DNA from: JTS-RE37 sp041744575
Lineage (GTDB): Bacteria > Bacteroidota > Bacteroidia > Flavobacteriales > Flavobacteriaceae
Length of the DNA stretch: 64,000 bases
Reading direction: 5' to 3'
NCBI GenBank assembly: GCA_041744575.1
Contig: JBGTKP010000007.1
Span: 1 to 64,000, forward strand
This document shows, piece after piece, positions 43,583-52,706 of this stretch (position 1 is the first letter of the stretch; every line of letters starts with the position of its first letter). The position numbers and the translations under genes were made by a program. The notes beneath the pieces were generated by a model, which worked only from the letters and a program-made list of their open reading frames with translations, did no database searches and was not told the origin of the DNA.

Positions 43583-43824
43583 AAGTTGCCCTTTTGGCCC
43601 GGCTGGCATAACCACTCTTTATACATTTTCCTTATCGAAATTTCCAATGAGATTTAGATCCGTGCACCGTTGGTTTTTCGATGGTCTCCCCTCGGTCGGT
43701 TTCTGTGTGCTGCCAATCAGCTGATCCCGTAGTTTAAAAATATTCGGACCCCTTGACTCATGGAAAATAGTTTTCATAAATTTTTACAGGAATTGCATTA
43801 AGTTTAGACCTTACAAAACATCAA

Positions 43825-46074
43825 TTGATGAAGCACATCGGGAAGCTGTTAAGCAAATGGTATGGTCTGAGTAACGTATCTACTGTGCCCCTGGATGGTT
43901 ATAACAGTGCAAATTACAAGGTGCAGGAGGGAAAATCTACGTATGTGCTTAAAGTTTACCCAAGAAATGAGGATACCCTGGAGTTGCTCCTTAGTGAAAA
44001 CAGGATATTATCGAGGCTCACTAGCTTGAAAACTTATGATTTTCCTGCCGTTCTGCCGAATTTGCAGGGCGATGCGCTCACACTTACCAAAAGGCATATT
44101 TTAAGATTGCTGACTTTCCTAGAAGGAGATTTTCTTGGATCTGTGTCCCATCCCCCGGAGCTTCTTAAATCTTTTGGAACTTTTTTAGGATCCGTTGACC
44201 GGGAATTGGAAGGATTGCGGGATGCAACGCTGGCTGCAAGAGAATATCCCTGGGATCTCCAACATATGGATCGCAGCAAGCGATATCTCGCAAATATTCC
44301 AGATCCCTCAGACCGCAGCCTCGTAGATTATTTTATCATGCAGTTTGAACAGCGGGTATTTCCCAAGAGGGCAAAATTGAGAAAGGGCATCATTCATAAC
44401 GATGCCAATGTGTGGAATGTGCTTACCTCAAATGACAGAATTACAGGGCTTATCGATTTTGGAGATATGTGCTACACATGGATAATCTGTGAACTGGCCG
44501 TCGGACTCGCCTATCTCATGATGGATAAAGACGATCCGCTGGAAATCTGCAGAGAGGTCATTAGTTCCTACCATCAGGTGGAGCCACTCAAAAAAACCGA
44601 ATTGGAATTGCTGTATTACCTGATCGCGGGACGATTGTGTATCAGCGTCTGCAATTCTGCTTATGCCAAAATAAAAAGCCCTGAATCTGAATATATTACT
44701 ATTAGTGAAAAAGGTGCCTGGAAACTATTGCGGAAAATGCTATCCATAAGTCCCATGGAGGCAAGTAATGCTTTTATGAAAGCCGCCGGTTATTCGCTTA
44801 CCCCAACTGCTCCGCCGCAAGATGACATCAAACGACGGAACCGGTTTCTGAGTACTTCATTCAGCCTGAGTTACCAGGCGCCGATACGAATGAAACAGGC
44901 AGCTTTCCAATACATGTATGATACCGAGGGTCATACCTTTTTAGATGCTTATAACAACATCATGCTTGCCGGACATTGCCACCCTAAAATAGTAAGGGCG
45001 GGGCAGAAAATGATGTCAAGGCTCAATACAAATACCCGCTATCTATATGACGAACTCGCAGACTACAGTGAAAAGTTGCTTGCCCGGTTCCCTCATCCCC
45101 TGACAAAGGTATTTTTTGTCAACTCAGGAAGTGCTGCAAGCGACCTCGCACTTCGCCTGGCCACCGGTCATACCAAAAGGGACCGGATCATGGTTCTGGA
45201 GCATGGATACCACGGTCATACGATGGCAGCCATTGATGCCAGCCACTACAAATACAATCACAAAGGGGGAAGAAAGCGACACATTATTCAATTGCCACTT
45301 CCTAAAGTCTTCCGTTCAGGCTTCCCCGATGCATTCTCTGCTGCAAACCATTACTCAGAGATAACTTTAAAAAATCTGGAACGCAATGCCGGAAAAATTG
45401 CCGCGTTTATCGCAGAACCTATCGTCGGATGCGGAGGCCAGGTGCCGCTCGCCCCGGGGTATTTGAAAAATATTTATCCGGAAATCAGAAGATCCGGCGG
45501 GTTGTGCATCAGTGATGAAGTGCAGGTTGGATTTGGACGGCTGGGAGACCACTTCTGGGGGTTCGAAATGCACGGTATTGTTCCCGATCTTGTAGTTATT
45601 GGCAAACCTATGGGCAATGGCCATCCGATAGGTGCCGTGGTAACGACAGATGCCATTGCCAAAAGTTTTGAAGAAGGCCCGGAATTTTTTAGTTCTTTCG
45701 GTGGTAATCCTGTTTCCTGCGCCATTGGCAAGGCCGTGCTGGAAGTCATTGAGGAGGAAAAGCTACAGGAGCATGCCCGTAAGACTGGAAATCACCTGAT
45801 CAAGGGACTTAAGGAACTGCAACAAAAGGTAAGACAAATTGCAGATATCAGGGGAAGCGGACTGTTCCTGGGTGTCGAACTCGAGGACGAAGATGGACGG
45901 CCTGCCACCCATCTTGCAGCAAAGATAAAAAATGGACTCAGGGCCAAACACATCCTCATCGGTACCGACGGACCTGCTGATAATGTGTTGAAAATCAAAC
46001 CTCCGCTTTCTTTTACGATTGAGAATTCCGTAAATCTCACCACCTCCATGATGGAACTTTTCACAGATTCATAA
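43825..46074 (+). CDS. Fusion of APH-type small-molecule kinase and class III aminotransferase-fold phospho-lyase
   Basis: A 749-residue two-domain enzyme. Residues about 1-320 are an aminoglycoside-phosphotransferase-fold kinase: the Brenner motif HNDANVWN (His191-Asn198, catalytic Asp193) and metal Asp211 in LIDFGDM. Residues about 335-749 are a class III PLP enzyme: FLDAYNNIMLAGHCHP, NSGSAASDLALRLA, SDEVQVGFGRLGDHFWGFE and the PLP Lys594 in VVIGKPMGNG. NTNTRYLYDEL and NSGSAASDLALRLA are closest to the AGXT2L-type phospho-lyases that act on ethanolamine phosphate or 5-phosphohydroxylysine, not to transaminases. Kinase plus lyase would phosphorylate an amino alcohol and then eliminate phosphate and ammonia. 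Cytoplasmic. Confidence 0.83.
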   Translation: MMKHIGKLLSKWYGLSNVSTVPLDGYNSANYKVQEGKSTYVLKVYPRNEDTLELLLSENRILSRLTSLKTYDFPAVLPNLQGDALTLTKRHILRLLTFLEGDFLGSVSHPPELLKSFGTFLGSVDRELEGLRDATLAAREYPWDLQHMDRSKRYLANIPDPSDRSLVDYFIMQFEQRVFPKRAKLRKGIIHNDANVWNVLTSNDRITGLIDFGDMCYTWIICELAVGLAYLMMDKDDPLEICREVISSYHQVEPLKKTELELLYYLIAGRLCISVCNSAYAKIKSPESEYITISEKGAWKLLRKMLSISPMEASNAFMKAAGYSLTPTAPPQDDIKRRNRFLSTSFSLSYQAPIRMKQAAFQYMYDTEGHTFLDAYNNIMLAGHCHPKIVRAGQKMMSRLNTNTRYLYDELADYSEKLLARFPHPLTKVFFVNSGSAASDLALRLATGHTKRDRIMVLEHGYHGHTMAAIDASHYKYNHKGGRKRHIIQLPLPKVFRSGFPDAFSAANHYSEITLKNLERNAGKIAAFIAEPIVGCGGQVPLAPGYLKNIYPEIRRSGGLCISDEVQVGFGRLGDHFWGFEMHGIVPDLVVIGKPMGNGHPIGAVVTTDAIAKSFEEGPEFFSSFGGNPVSCAIGKAVLEVIEEEKLQEHARKTGNHLIKGLKELQQKVRQIADIRGSGLFLGVELEDEDGRPATHLAAKIKNGLRAKHILIGTDGPADNVLKIKPPLSFTIENSVNLTTSMMELFTDS

Positions 46075-46091
46075 AAATTTATTAAAAAAAC

Positions 46092-46099
46092 TATATTTG
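46092..46099 (+). promoter_or_regulatory. -7 box upstream of the DoxX gene
   Basis: TATATTTG matches TAnnTTTG exactly, 25 nt before the ATG at 46125. The -33 element is not obvious. Confidence 0.55.
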
Positions 46100-46124
46100 T
46101 ACTACAAACTAAAACACAATAGGA

Positions 46125-46499
46125 ATGGCTACATTCAAAAATGACACGGGCCTGGCCCTGCTGCGAATTTCAGCTTCCGCCTTGTTACTGACCCATGGGC
46201 TCCCAAAATTCCAAAAACTCCTACAAGGGGATTTTGAGTTTGCGGATCCGCTCGGCATAGGCCCCACACCTTCCTTATTCCTGGTGGTGATAGCAGAATT
46301 TCTCTGCCCGATTTTGATCATCATAGGCTTTAAAACAAGATGGGCGGCCATTCCGCCTGCAATAGCCATGCTTGTGGCAGCCCTAATGCAACATTCGGCA
46401 GATCCTTTTGCGGTTAAGGAAAAGGCACTGCTGTTTCTGGCGATGTTTATTAGTATTATATTTTTAGGTCCGGGAGGCTACAGTATTGACAAAAAATAA
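46125..46499 (+). CDS. DoxX family membrane protein
   Basis: A 124-residue protein with four membrane segments and family motifs: TGLALLRISASALLLTHGLPKF, FLVVIAEFLCPILIIIGFKTRWAA, AMLVAALMQHSADPF and FLAMFISIIFLGPGGYSID. DoxX-like proteins are linked to redox or sulfur-oxygen metabolism, but most are unassigned. Its stop codon directly abuts the stop of the convergent holA gene. Confidence 0.88.
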   Translation: MATFKNDTGLALLRISASALLLTHGLPKFQKLLQGDFEFADPLGIGPTPSLFLVVIAEFLCPILIIIGFKTRWAAIPPAIAMLVAALMQHSADPFAVKEKALLFLAMFISIIFLGPGGYSIDKK

Positions 46500-47504
46500 C
46501 TAAATAAGATGTACCAGCAATTCCTTCAGGAGATCCTGATGTGAAATTTGTTGTGCTCCTACCCCTTTCCCCTTGAGATCCATTTGTCGCAGGTTGGAGA
46601 TTACCAGGCTTGCTTTTTTCATTGAATAATTTCTGGCGGCCTCCTGAAATTCCGGTACGAAATACGGACTGATGCGAAGTACCCCTGCCACATTTTTTGA
46701 GGAGTGGTCGGAAAGACCGTGATATTGGAGTAGCTGCGTGAAAAAATTATGCAATGCACTTATGGTAACTACAAAAGGATGGTCTTTAGGGTTCTGACCG
46801 AAATAGTTCATGATCCTGCTTGCCTTCACCAGGTCGCGTGCTCCGACCGCTTTCCGCAATTCGAAATTGTTGTAGTCCTTACTAATTCCGATGTGCTCTT
46901 CTATTAAGTCAGAAGTAATTACTGTACTTTCCGCCAGCACAAGTTGCAATTTAGATAATTCATTGCTGATGCGACTCAGATCCGTTCCAAGATAATCTAC
47001 CAGTAAGGCGGCAGCGCCGGGCGAAATTTGAAATCCCCTGCCATTAAGGAACTTTCTGATCCAGTCGGCTACCTGATTTTCATAGAGCAGTCTGCTGTCA
47101 AGCACCACTCCCCCCGCTGAAAGGATGGCTTTATGTAACTTTTTGCGCTTGTCAAGGCTTTTATATTTATAACACACAATAAGCACTGTTGACCGCTGTG
47201 GATTTTCGGCATAGGCAAGTAATTTTTCAATGGTTCTTGACAAATGCTGGGCTTCTCTCACTACGATGACCTGTTTTTCTGCCATCATGGGATACCGGCG
47301 GGCATGACTGATGATCTCTTCAATCGTGGTTTCCCTTCCGTAAAGCGTGAGCTGATTGAACGCTTTTTCTGATTCGGCCAGGAGAGAAGTTTCCAGGAAT
47401 TCGGCGGTTTTATCTATGTAATAAGGCTCCTCCCCGGACAAAAAATAAATAGGTCGTACCTTCCCATTTTCTACCTCCTGAACAATGCGCTTCGCTTCTT
47501 CCAT
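46500..47504 (-). CDS. holA: DNA polymerase III delta subunit
   Basis: A 334-residue clamp-loader subunit: PIYFLSGEEPYYIDKTAEFLE at the start, the AAA-like core (QVIVVREAQHL, STVLIVCYKYKSLDKRKKLHKAI), YLGTDLSRISNELSKL, and the C-terminal helical domain with GAQQISHQDLLKELL. It opens the beta clamp in the loader complex. It is convergent with doxX and divergent from the HsdR-N-like gene (26 bp). Confidence 0.92.
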   Translation of the reverse strand: MEEAKRIVQEVENGKVRPIYFLSGEEPYYIDKTAEFLETSLLAESEKAFNQLTLYGRETTIEEIISHARRYPMMAEKQVIVVREAQHLSRTIEKLLAYAENPQRSTVLIVCYKYKSLDKRKKLHKAILSAGGVVLDSRLLYENQVADWIRKFLNGRGFQISPGAAALLVDYLGTDLSRISNELSKLQLVLAESTVITSDLIEEHIGISKDYNNFELRKAVGARDLVKASRIMNYFGQNPKDHPFVVTISALHNFFTQLLQYHGLSDHSSKNVAGVLRISPYFVPEFQEAARNYSMKKASLVISNLRQMDLKGKGVGAQQISHQDLLKELLVHLI

Positions 47505-47530
47505 TCAAAAAATTTCCTCACATTTGCGGG

Positions 47531-47977
47531 ATGAAATCCCTTGATTTTCCCGGGTATAAATTCCGTATCAAAAATAGCGAAAATAGGTCCTGGATTTTCG
47601 ACATCATCCGTAAAAAATTTGTGATCCTGCAACCTGAAGAGTGGGTACGGCAACATGTACTCCACCTGCTGATAAAGGAGAAGAATTACCCTCCGGGCTT
47701 AATTAATGTTGAGAAAGTATTGAGGGTACACGGCTTGAAAAAACGCTATGATATCGTTGCCTATGACCCCAACGGCGGCATCCAACTGCTTGTGGAATGT
47801 AAGTCACCTGAGGTACTGATCACTCAGGAATCCTTTGACCAGATCGCCCGGTATAACATGGAACTCAGGGCAAGATATCTCCTGTTAACCAATGGACTTA
47901 CCCATTTCTGTTGCCAAATGGATTACCAGAAAGAAAAATATTTCTTTTTGCGCCATATTCCTGATTTTAGCGGTTAA
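47531..47977 (+). CDS. Stand-alone HsdR N-terminal (type I restriction R) domain protein
   Basis: A 148-residue protein matching the HSDR_N_2 pattern. PEEWVRQHVLHLLIKEKNYPPGLINVEKVLRVHGLKKRYDIVAYDPNGGIQLLVECKSPEV contains the PD-(D/E)xK-type site (Asp in RYDIV, Glu-x-Lys in VECKSP) and the Gln in TQESFDQIARYN. No helicase, methylase or specificity subunit is present nearby. In Bacteroidota this small gene recurs next to holA. It may be a nuclease of unknown purpose, perhaps in DNA repair. It is followed after 3 bp by a glycosyltransferase gene. Confidence 0.82.
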   Translation: MKSLDFPGYKFRIKNSENRSWIFDIIRKKFVILQPEEWVRQHVLHLLIKEKNYPPGLINVEKVLRVHGLKKRYDIVAYDPNGGIQLLVECKSPEVLITQESFDQIARYNMELRARYLLLTNGLTHFCCQMDYQKEKYFFLRHIPDFSG

Positions 47978-47980
47978 TTT

Positions 47981-48991
47981 GTGCCCGTTTTGAAGATAGC
48001 CATTATTATACTTAACTGGAACGGTATGCACCTGTTGGAGCGCTATCTTCCTTCCGTCATTCAATATTCGGGAGAAGCAGAAATAATTGTTGCCGACAAT
48101 GCATCTACCGATGATTCTGTCGCCTATCTGACTGCATATCATCCCGGGGTTCGAATCATTCAAAATGAAGTGAATGGCGGATTTTCAAAAGGCTATAATG
48201 ACGCGCTCAGTCAGGTTGAAGCAGAAATTTTTTGCCTGCTCAATTCGGATGTTGAAGTCAGTGAAAATTGGCTGACACCGATAATTCAGGCTTTTGATCA
48301 ACTTGAGAATGCCTCCATTGTCCAACCCAAAATCCTCGACCTGCTTCAAAGAGAATATTTTGAGTACGCCGGTGCCGCAGGCGGATTTCTGGACAGATTT
48401 GGCTATCCCTTTTGCCGTGGACGGATCTTCCAGTCCGTTGAAAAGGACGAAGGTCAATACGATGATGTTCGTGAAATATTCTGGGCGACGGGTGCCTGTA
48501 TGTTTATCAAAGGTTCTGTTTTCCGTGATCTGGGAGGATTTGATGAAGATTACTTTGCACATCAGGAGGAGGTCGACTTATGCTGGAGGGCTCAAAATGC
48601 GGGACATAAGGTATACTATGTCGGAACTTCCAAAGTGTACCACCTCGGAGGATCTACCTTAAGTAATATGAATCCCCGCAAAACCTATTTGAATTTCAGA
48701 AATTCGCTTTTCTCGATTACAAAAAACCTGCCCGCCAGAAAGGCCGTCCCCATTATTCTGATAAGACTGCTTCTTGATGCGGTTGCTGCCATCAGATTCA
48801 TATGGCAGCTGAAATGGAGCCATTTTATTGCCATTCTAAGGGCTCACCTTAGTTACTACAGGCAATTCAAAAAGATTTACAGGAAAAGAGAGAAAGCCAA
48901 TTTTATACTAAAATACTATCTTACAAAGTCCATTGTTTGGGCGCATTTCGTACATCAAGTAAAGAATTTTAACGTATTAGTAAAAGATTAA
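47981..48991 (+). CDS. Family 2 glycosyltransferase
   Basis: A 336-residue GT-A protein: KIAIIILNWNGMHLL, the nucleotide-sugar part VADNASTDDSVAYL, the DxD-like LLNSDVEVSENW, and the acceptor region FWATGACMFIKGSVFRDLGGFDEDYFAHQEEVDLCWRAQNAGHKVYYVGTSKVYHLGG. C-terminal amphipathic/hydrophobic segments (AVPIILIRLLLDAVAAIRFIW) suggest membrane association. It probably transfers a sugar (rhamnosyl-type similarity) to a cell-surface polysaccharide. The start is GTG at 47981 or TTG at 47990. Convergence of repair and glycosyl genes here looks incidental. Confidence 0.9.
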   Translation: MPVLKIAIIILNWNGMHLLERYLPSVIQYSGEAEIIVADNASTDDSVAYLTAYHPGVRIIQNEVNGGFSKGYNDALSQVEAEIFCLLNSDVEVSENWLTPIIQAFDQLENASIVQPKILDLLQREYFEYAGAAGGFLDRFGYPFCRGRIFQSVEKDEGQYDDVREIFWATGACMFIKGSVFRDLGGFDEDYFAHQEEVDLCWRAQNAGHKVYYVGTSKVYHLGGSTLSNMNPRKTYLNFRNSLFSITKNLPARKAVPIILIRLLLDAVAAIRFIWQLKWSHFIAILRAHLSYYRQFKKIYRKREKANFILKYYLTKSIVWAHFVHQVKNFNVLVKD

Positions 48992-48997
48992 CTAATT

Positions 48998-49033
48998 TTG
49001 GAAAATTATAAAAAGGCAATTTCTATAATTTTG
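48998..49033 (+). promoter_or_regulatory. Promoter of the OmpA-type lipoprotein gene
   Basis: TTTG (48998-49001), 24-nt spacer, TAATTTTG (49026-49033). Boxes fit the Bacteroidota consensus; the spacer is one longer than usual. The leader to ATG 49092 is about 50 nt. Confidence 0.6.
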
Positions 49034-49091
49034 CCGCCGATTAGAAGAGATTATCGCATAACAATCAATTAACTACTAGACATCATAAATT

Positions 49092-49946
49092 ATGAGAAAA
49101 ATCATGTTAGGCTTATTGGGGGTAACACTTTTGTTATCATCCTGTGTGTCGCAAAAGAAGTTCGCCGATCTGGAGGCAAAACAAAAGGAAACCCAGGATT
49201 TACTGAATTCCGCAACAGTAAAATTAAACGCCTGTCTTGAAGATGAGGCAACTGCATCATCACGGGTTAAAACTCTCGAAGATCAGAATACCTTCCTGAA
49301 GGCAAACAATCAGGAGCTGATCAACAACATGGGAAATCTTACCACCCTTACTACCAAAGGGGCCGAAAACCTGGAAAAATCCCTGGAAAGCCTTAAAGAA
49401 AAAGATTTAACTATCAGAAAATTACAGGATGCCATCACACGCAGGGATTCTGTAAACCTGGCTCTGGTTCAAAGCCTTAAAGGCGTTCTGGGAAATCTTG
49501 ATGATGAAGATATTGAGATCAGTGTTGAAAAAGGAGTGGTTTTTGTGTCCATTTCGGATAAATTGCTATTCAGCAGTGGCAGTTATAATGTGACCGCACG
49601 GGCCAAAGAAGTTCTGGGTAAAGTTGCCCAGGTGGTTAATAATAAACCGGATTTTGAATTTATGGTGGAAGGCCATACAGACAATGTTCCCTACAATAAA
49701 GGAGGATTGCTTCTCGATAACTGGGACCTGAGTGTCAAAAGGGCAACAGCTGTTGTACGCATCCTGCAGAACGATTATGGTGTAAATCCTACCCGTATGA
49801 CCGCTGCCGGAAGGGCCGAATATATTCCGGTCTCCCCAACTGATAAAGCCAAAAACAGGAGAACAAGAATTGTAGTATTGCCTAAAATTGATCAGTTTTA
49901 CAGCATGATTGAGGAAGGAATGAAAGATCCTGCCATCAATAATTAG
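49092..49946 (+). CDS. OmpA-family lipoprotein
   Basis: A 284-residue lipoprotein (lipobox LLLSSC, Cys18). A long coiled coil follows (about 22-125), then an OmpA C-terminal peptidoglycan-binding domain (about 140-265): LLFSSGSYNVTARAKEVLGKVAQVV, VEGHTDNVPY (195-201), NWDLSVKRATAVV with the binding Asp212, and KAKNRRTRIVV with Arg257. It ties the outer membrane to the cell wall. Own promoter and strong terminator show a single-gene unit. A degenerate paralogue lies at 59180-59962. Confidence 0.93.
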   Translation: MRKIMLGLLGVTLLLSSCVSQKKFADLEAKQKETQDLLNSATVKLNACLEDEATASSRVKTLEDQNTFLKANNQELINNMGNLTTLTTKGAENLEKSLESLKEKDLTIRKLQDAITRRDSVNLALVQSLKGVLGNLDDEDIEISVEKGVVFVSISDKLLFSSGSYNVTARAKEVLGKVAQVVNNKPDFEFMVEGHTDNVPYNKGGLLLDNWDLSVKRATAVVRILQNDYGVNPTRMTAAGRAEYIPVSPTDKAKNRRTRIVVLPKIDQFYSMIEEGMKDPAINN

Positions 49947-49972
49947 AACTCCCGGGAAAATCTTAAATTTAC

Positions 49973-50016
49973 AACCACGGCCAACCTGAAAGTATAAATT
50001 GGCCGTGGTTTTTTAT
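49973..50016 (+). terminator. Intrinsic terminator after the OmpA-type gene
   Basis: A 12-bp perfect stem AACCACGGCCAA / TTGGCCGTGGTT (49973-49984 and 49999-50010) followed by six T. Confidence 0.95.
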
Positions 50017-50116
50017 ATTCTTTATAGTTCAAGCAATAAAGATTCCTTAATACGATAGAACAGGACCATTTCCAAACTGCCGGATACTATTTGTATAATG
50101 AAATCGTTGTCTAATT

Positions 50117-52672
50117 ATGAGATTATATATACTACTATTATTGGCTTCCCTGTCAGTTCTGAGTTCCTGTGGTACCCTGAGCCGGTCCGGTCCCTCTAAA
50201 AAATCTTCCAAAACTGCAGTCTCCCCAGCTCAGGCGTTTGAGAAACTTATTCCTAAAGAAAGCCTGACCCAGAATGGCCTGTTTAAAGTGCACCAGGTTA
50301 ATAACAAGTATTACTTTGAGATTGCTGACAGTATCCTGAACCGGGAAATTCTTGTGGTTACCCGGTTTATTAAGACTCCTGCCGGAGCAGGGAATTACGG
50401 TGGGGAAGAGATCGGAGACAAGACCATTATTTGGGAAAAAGGACCGCAGGGCAAAATCTTTTTGAGAATCGCCACCCTTGTAGGTCAGGCCAATGAGACG
50501 GATGCCATCGCCAAGGCAGTCAACAACTCGAACGTAACACCCATTCTCGAGGCATTTGATATAAAAGCACGAAATGAAACTACTCAGGCATCGGTTATAG
50601 ATGTCACTGAATTCCTGAACGGGGAAAATCCTTTACTTGCCCTGAACAGCGGCCAGAAAGATGCCTATAAACTAACTACCCTCGAAAAGGACAAGTCCTA
50701 CATTAAAAGCATCAGTGCCTTTCCAATAAATACAGAAGTACGGACCGTGAAGACCTACAAGGCCAAATCCTCTGCCCTCGATGATAAGAAAGGCATTCCC
50801 GCAGCTTTGTCCGGTGTGGTGACCGTGGAGTTGAATAATTCCTTTATCCTGTTGCCGGAGATCCCGATGAAAAAGCGGTTCTATGATCCCAGGGTGGGTT
50901 ACTTTGCCAGCTCTTACCTGGAATATGGGGATGATCAGCTGAAAGTGGATGAGAACGTCTATATCCACCGCTGGCGCTTGGAGCCCAAGCCGGAGGATAT
51001 GGAAAAATGGAAAAACGGAGAATTGGTAGAACCCGAAAAACCTATCGTATTTTATCTGGACCCTGCCACCCCTAAAAAATGGAGGTCCTTTCTGATACAA
51101 GGAATTAATGACTGGCAGGTGGCCTTTGAGCAGGCGGGTTTTAAAAATGCCATAGTCGGCAAAGAGTGGCCTGAGGATGATAAAACCATGAGCCTGGAGG
51201 ATGCCAGATTTTCAGTACTGCGTTATTTTGCCTCTCCTGCCAAGAATGCATATGGACCAAATATCACAGACCCCAGGAGCGGAGAAATTTTGGAAAGTCA
51301 TATTGGGTGGTATCACAATTTGTTAAATCTCCTGCACAACTGGTATATGATCCAGGCGGGTGCAGTTGATCCAAGGGCACAGAAGATGAATTTTGATACG
51401 GAATTAATGGGACAGTTGGTTCGTTTCGTCTGTGCACATGAAGTAGGTCATACCCTGGGCCTTAGACATAATATGGCTGCGAGCAATGCAACTCCTGTCG
51501 AAAAACTGAGGGATCCGGACTGGCTTAGAAAATATGGCCATACCAGTTCGATCATGGATTATGCCCGCTTCAATTATGTCGCACAACCACAGGACAGCAT
51601 CCCTGCCAAAGACCTGATGCCGAGGATAGGGGATTATGATAAGTGGGCCATTCAATGGGGATATTCCAGAATTCCAGGGGATCTTGACGATAGAAAGGAA
51701 AAGGATATCTTAAACGCCATGGTCATTGACAGCATATCAGGCAACAAGCGGCTGTGGTTTGGCGGTGAAGGCCGGGATTTTGACCCCCGTTCACAAAGGG
51801 AAGACCTGAGTGATAATTCTGTGCTGGCCAGCAACTATGGGATAATGAATCTGCAGAGGATCGTCCCGTTCCTTACAAAATGGACCAGGGAAAGCGGCAG
51901 TGATGACTATACCAATTTGGATGAAGTATATAATGACCTGGTTAAGCAGTACGACAACTATCTTTTTCATGTAGTGAAAAATATCGGAGGGATTTACGTC
52001 ACTCCAAAAACCATGGAGGAGGAAGGAGAAGTCTATCTGCCGGTGCCAAAAAGTATACAAAAGGAAGCCCTGATTTTTCTGGACAATCATATATTTCATC
52101 AGCCGGACTGGTTACTAACCAATGATGTTCTCAATAAAATTCAGTCTCCGCAGTCCAAAGAAGCAGTGACAAAGACGATGGAAAACGTCATGATGAACCT
52201 GCTTGGTGGAAGCCGGCTGAGCCGGATGACTTTTATAACGGAAAGATATAGTGATATTGATACCTATCAGCCTGATGAATATCTTGATGACCTGAATTAT
52301 TTGGTTTGGGGGGATCTGAATGTTTTCTATCAGGCCAATACGTACAGAAGAAAATTGCAAAAAGCCTACGTAGACAATCTCATTGCCTTATACAAACCCA
52401 CCGAGGCCAAAGGAGCCATTGGCGGTATCCTGGCGATGCTGTCAGACGACTATACTGCCAATACAGATGTCCGTTCCCTGGCGCTTGATTACCTGATTCG
52501 CCTGCAACGCAGGATAAAAGGGACTATTCCGGTGATCACTCACCGGATGACCAAAGCACATCTGCAATATCTGGAGAAGGAAATTGAAGGGGTCATCGGC
52601 GAGACCAAAGAAGCGGATCGGTTTATTCCGCCCTACAATCCGGACATGTCCATAAAATCCAATGGCAAATAA
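50117..52672 (+). CDS. Large zinc metalloprotease lipoprotein (DUF5117/DUF5118 type)
   Basis: An 851-residue lipoprotein (LLLASLSVLSSC, Cys18). The N-terminal portion (about 35-330) matches DUF5118/DUF5117 (QNGLFKVHQVNNKYYFEIADSILNREILVVTR; IYIHRWRLEPKPEDMEKW). The metzincin-like zinc motif HEVGHTLGLRH spans residues 441-451, with a Met-turn-like SSIMDY about 45 residues on. DUF4953-like C-terminal helices follow. Probably a periplasmic or surface endopeptidase. The family is widespread in Bacteroidota with unknown physiological substrates. Convergent with the Sua5/YrdC gene. Confidence 0.88.
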   Translation: MRLYILLLLASLSVLSSCGTLSRSGPSKKSSKTAVSPAQAFEKLIPKESLTQNGLFKVHQVNNKYYFEIADSILNREILVVTRFIKTPAGAGNYGGEEIGDKTIIWEKGPQGKIFLRIATLVGQANETDAIAKAVNNSNVTPILEAFDIKARNETTQASVIDVTEFLNGENPLLALNSGQKDAYKLTTLEKDKSYIKSISAFPINTEVRTVKTYKAKSSALDDKKGIPAALSGVVTVELNNSFILLPEIPMKKRFYDPRVGYFASSYLEYGDDQLKVDENVYIHRWRLEPKPEDMEKWKNGELVEPEKPIVFYLDPATPKKWRSFLIQGINDWQVAFEQAGFKNAIVGKEWPEDDKTMSLEDARFSVLRYFASPAKNAYGPNITDPRSGEILESHIGWYHNLLNLLHNWYMIQAGAVDPRAQKMNFDTELMGQLVRFVCAHEVGHTLGLRHNMAASNATPVEKLRDPDWLRKYGHTSSIMDYARFNYVAQPQDSIPAKDLMPRIGDYDKWAIQWGYSRIPGDLDDRKEKDILNAMVIDSISGNKRLWFGGEGRDFDPRSQREDLSDNSVLASNYGIMNLQRIVPFLTKWTRESGSDDYTNLDEVYNDLVKQYDNYLFHVVKNIGGIYVTPKTMEEEGEVYLPVPKSIQKEALIFLDNHIFHQPDWLLTNDVLNKIQSPQSKEAVTKTMENVMMNLLGGSRLSRMTFITERYSDIDTYQPDEYLDDLNYLVWGDLNVFYQANTYRRKLQKAYVDNLIALYKPTEAKGAIGGILAMLSDDYTANTDVRSLALDYLIRLQRRIKGTIPVITHRMTKAHLQYLEKEIEGVIGETKEADRFIPPYNPDMSIKSNGK

Positions 52673-52706
52673 TTTCTTAATTCCTGACGGTATTTTTTGA
52701 TCCTTC

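Noticed and set aside
47531..47977. Calling this a type I restriction-modification locus
   Set aside because: Only the N-terminal HsdR-like domain is present; no motor domains, HsdM or HsdS are nearby.
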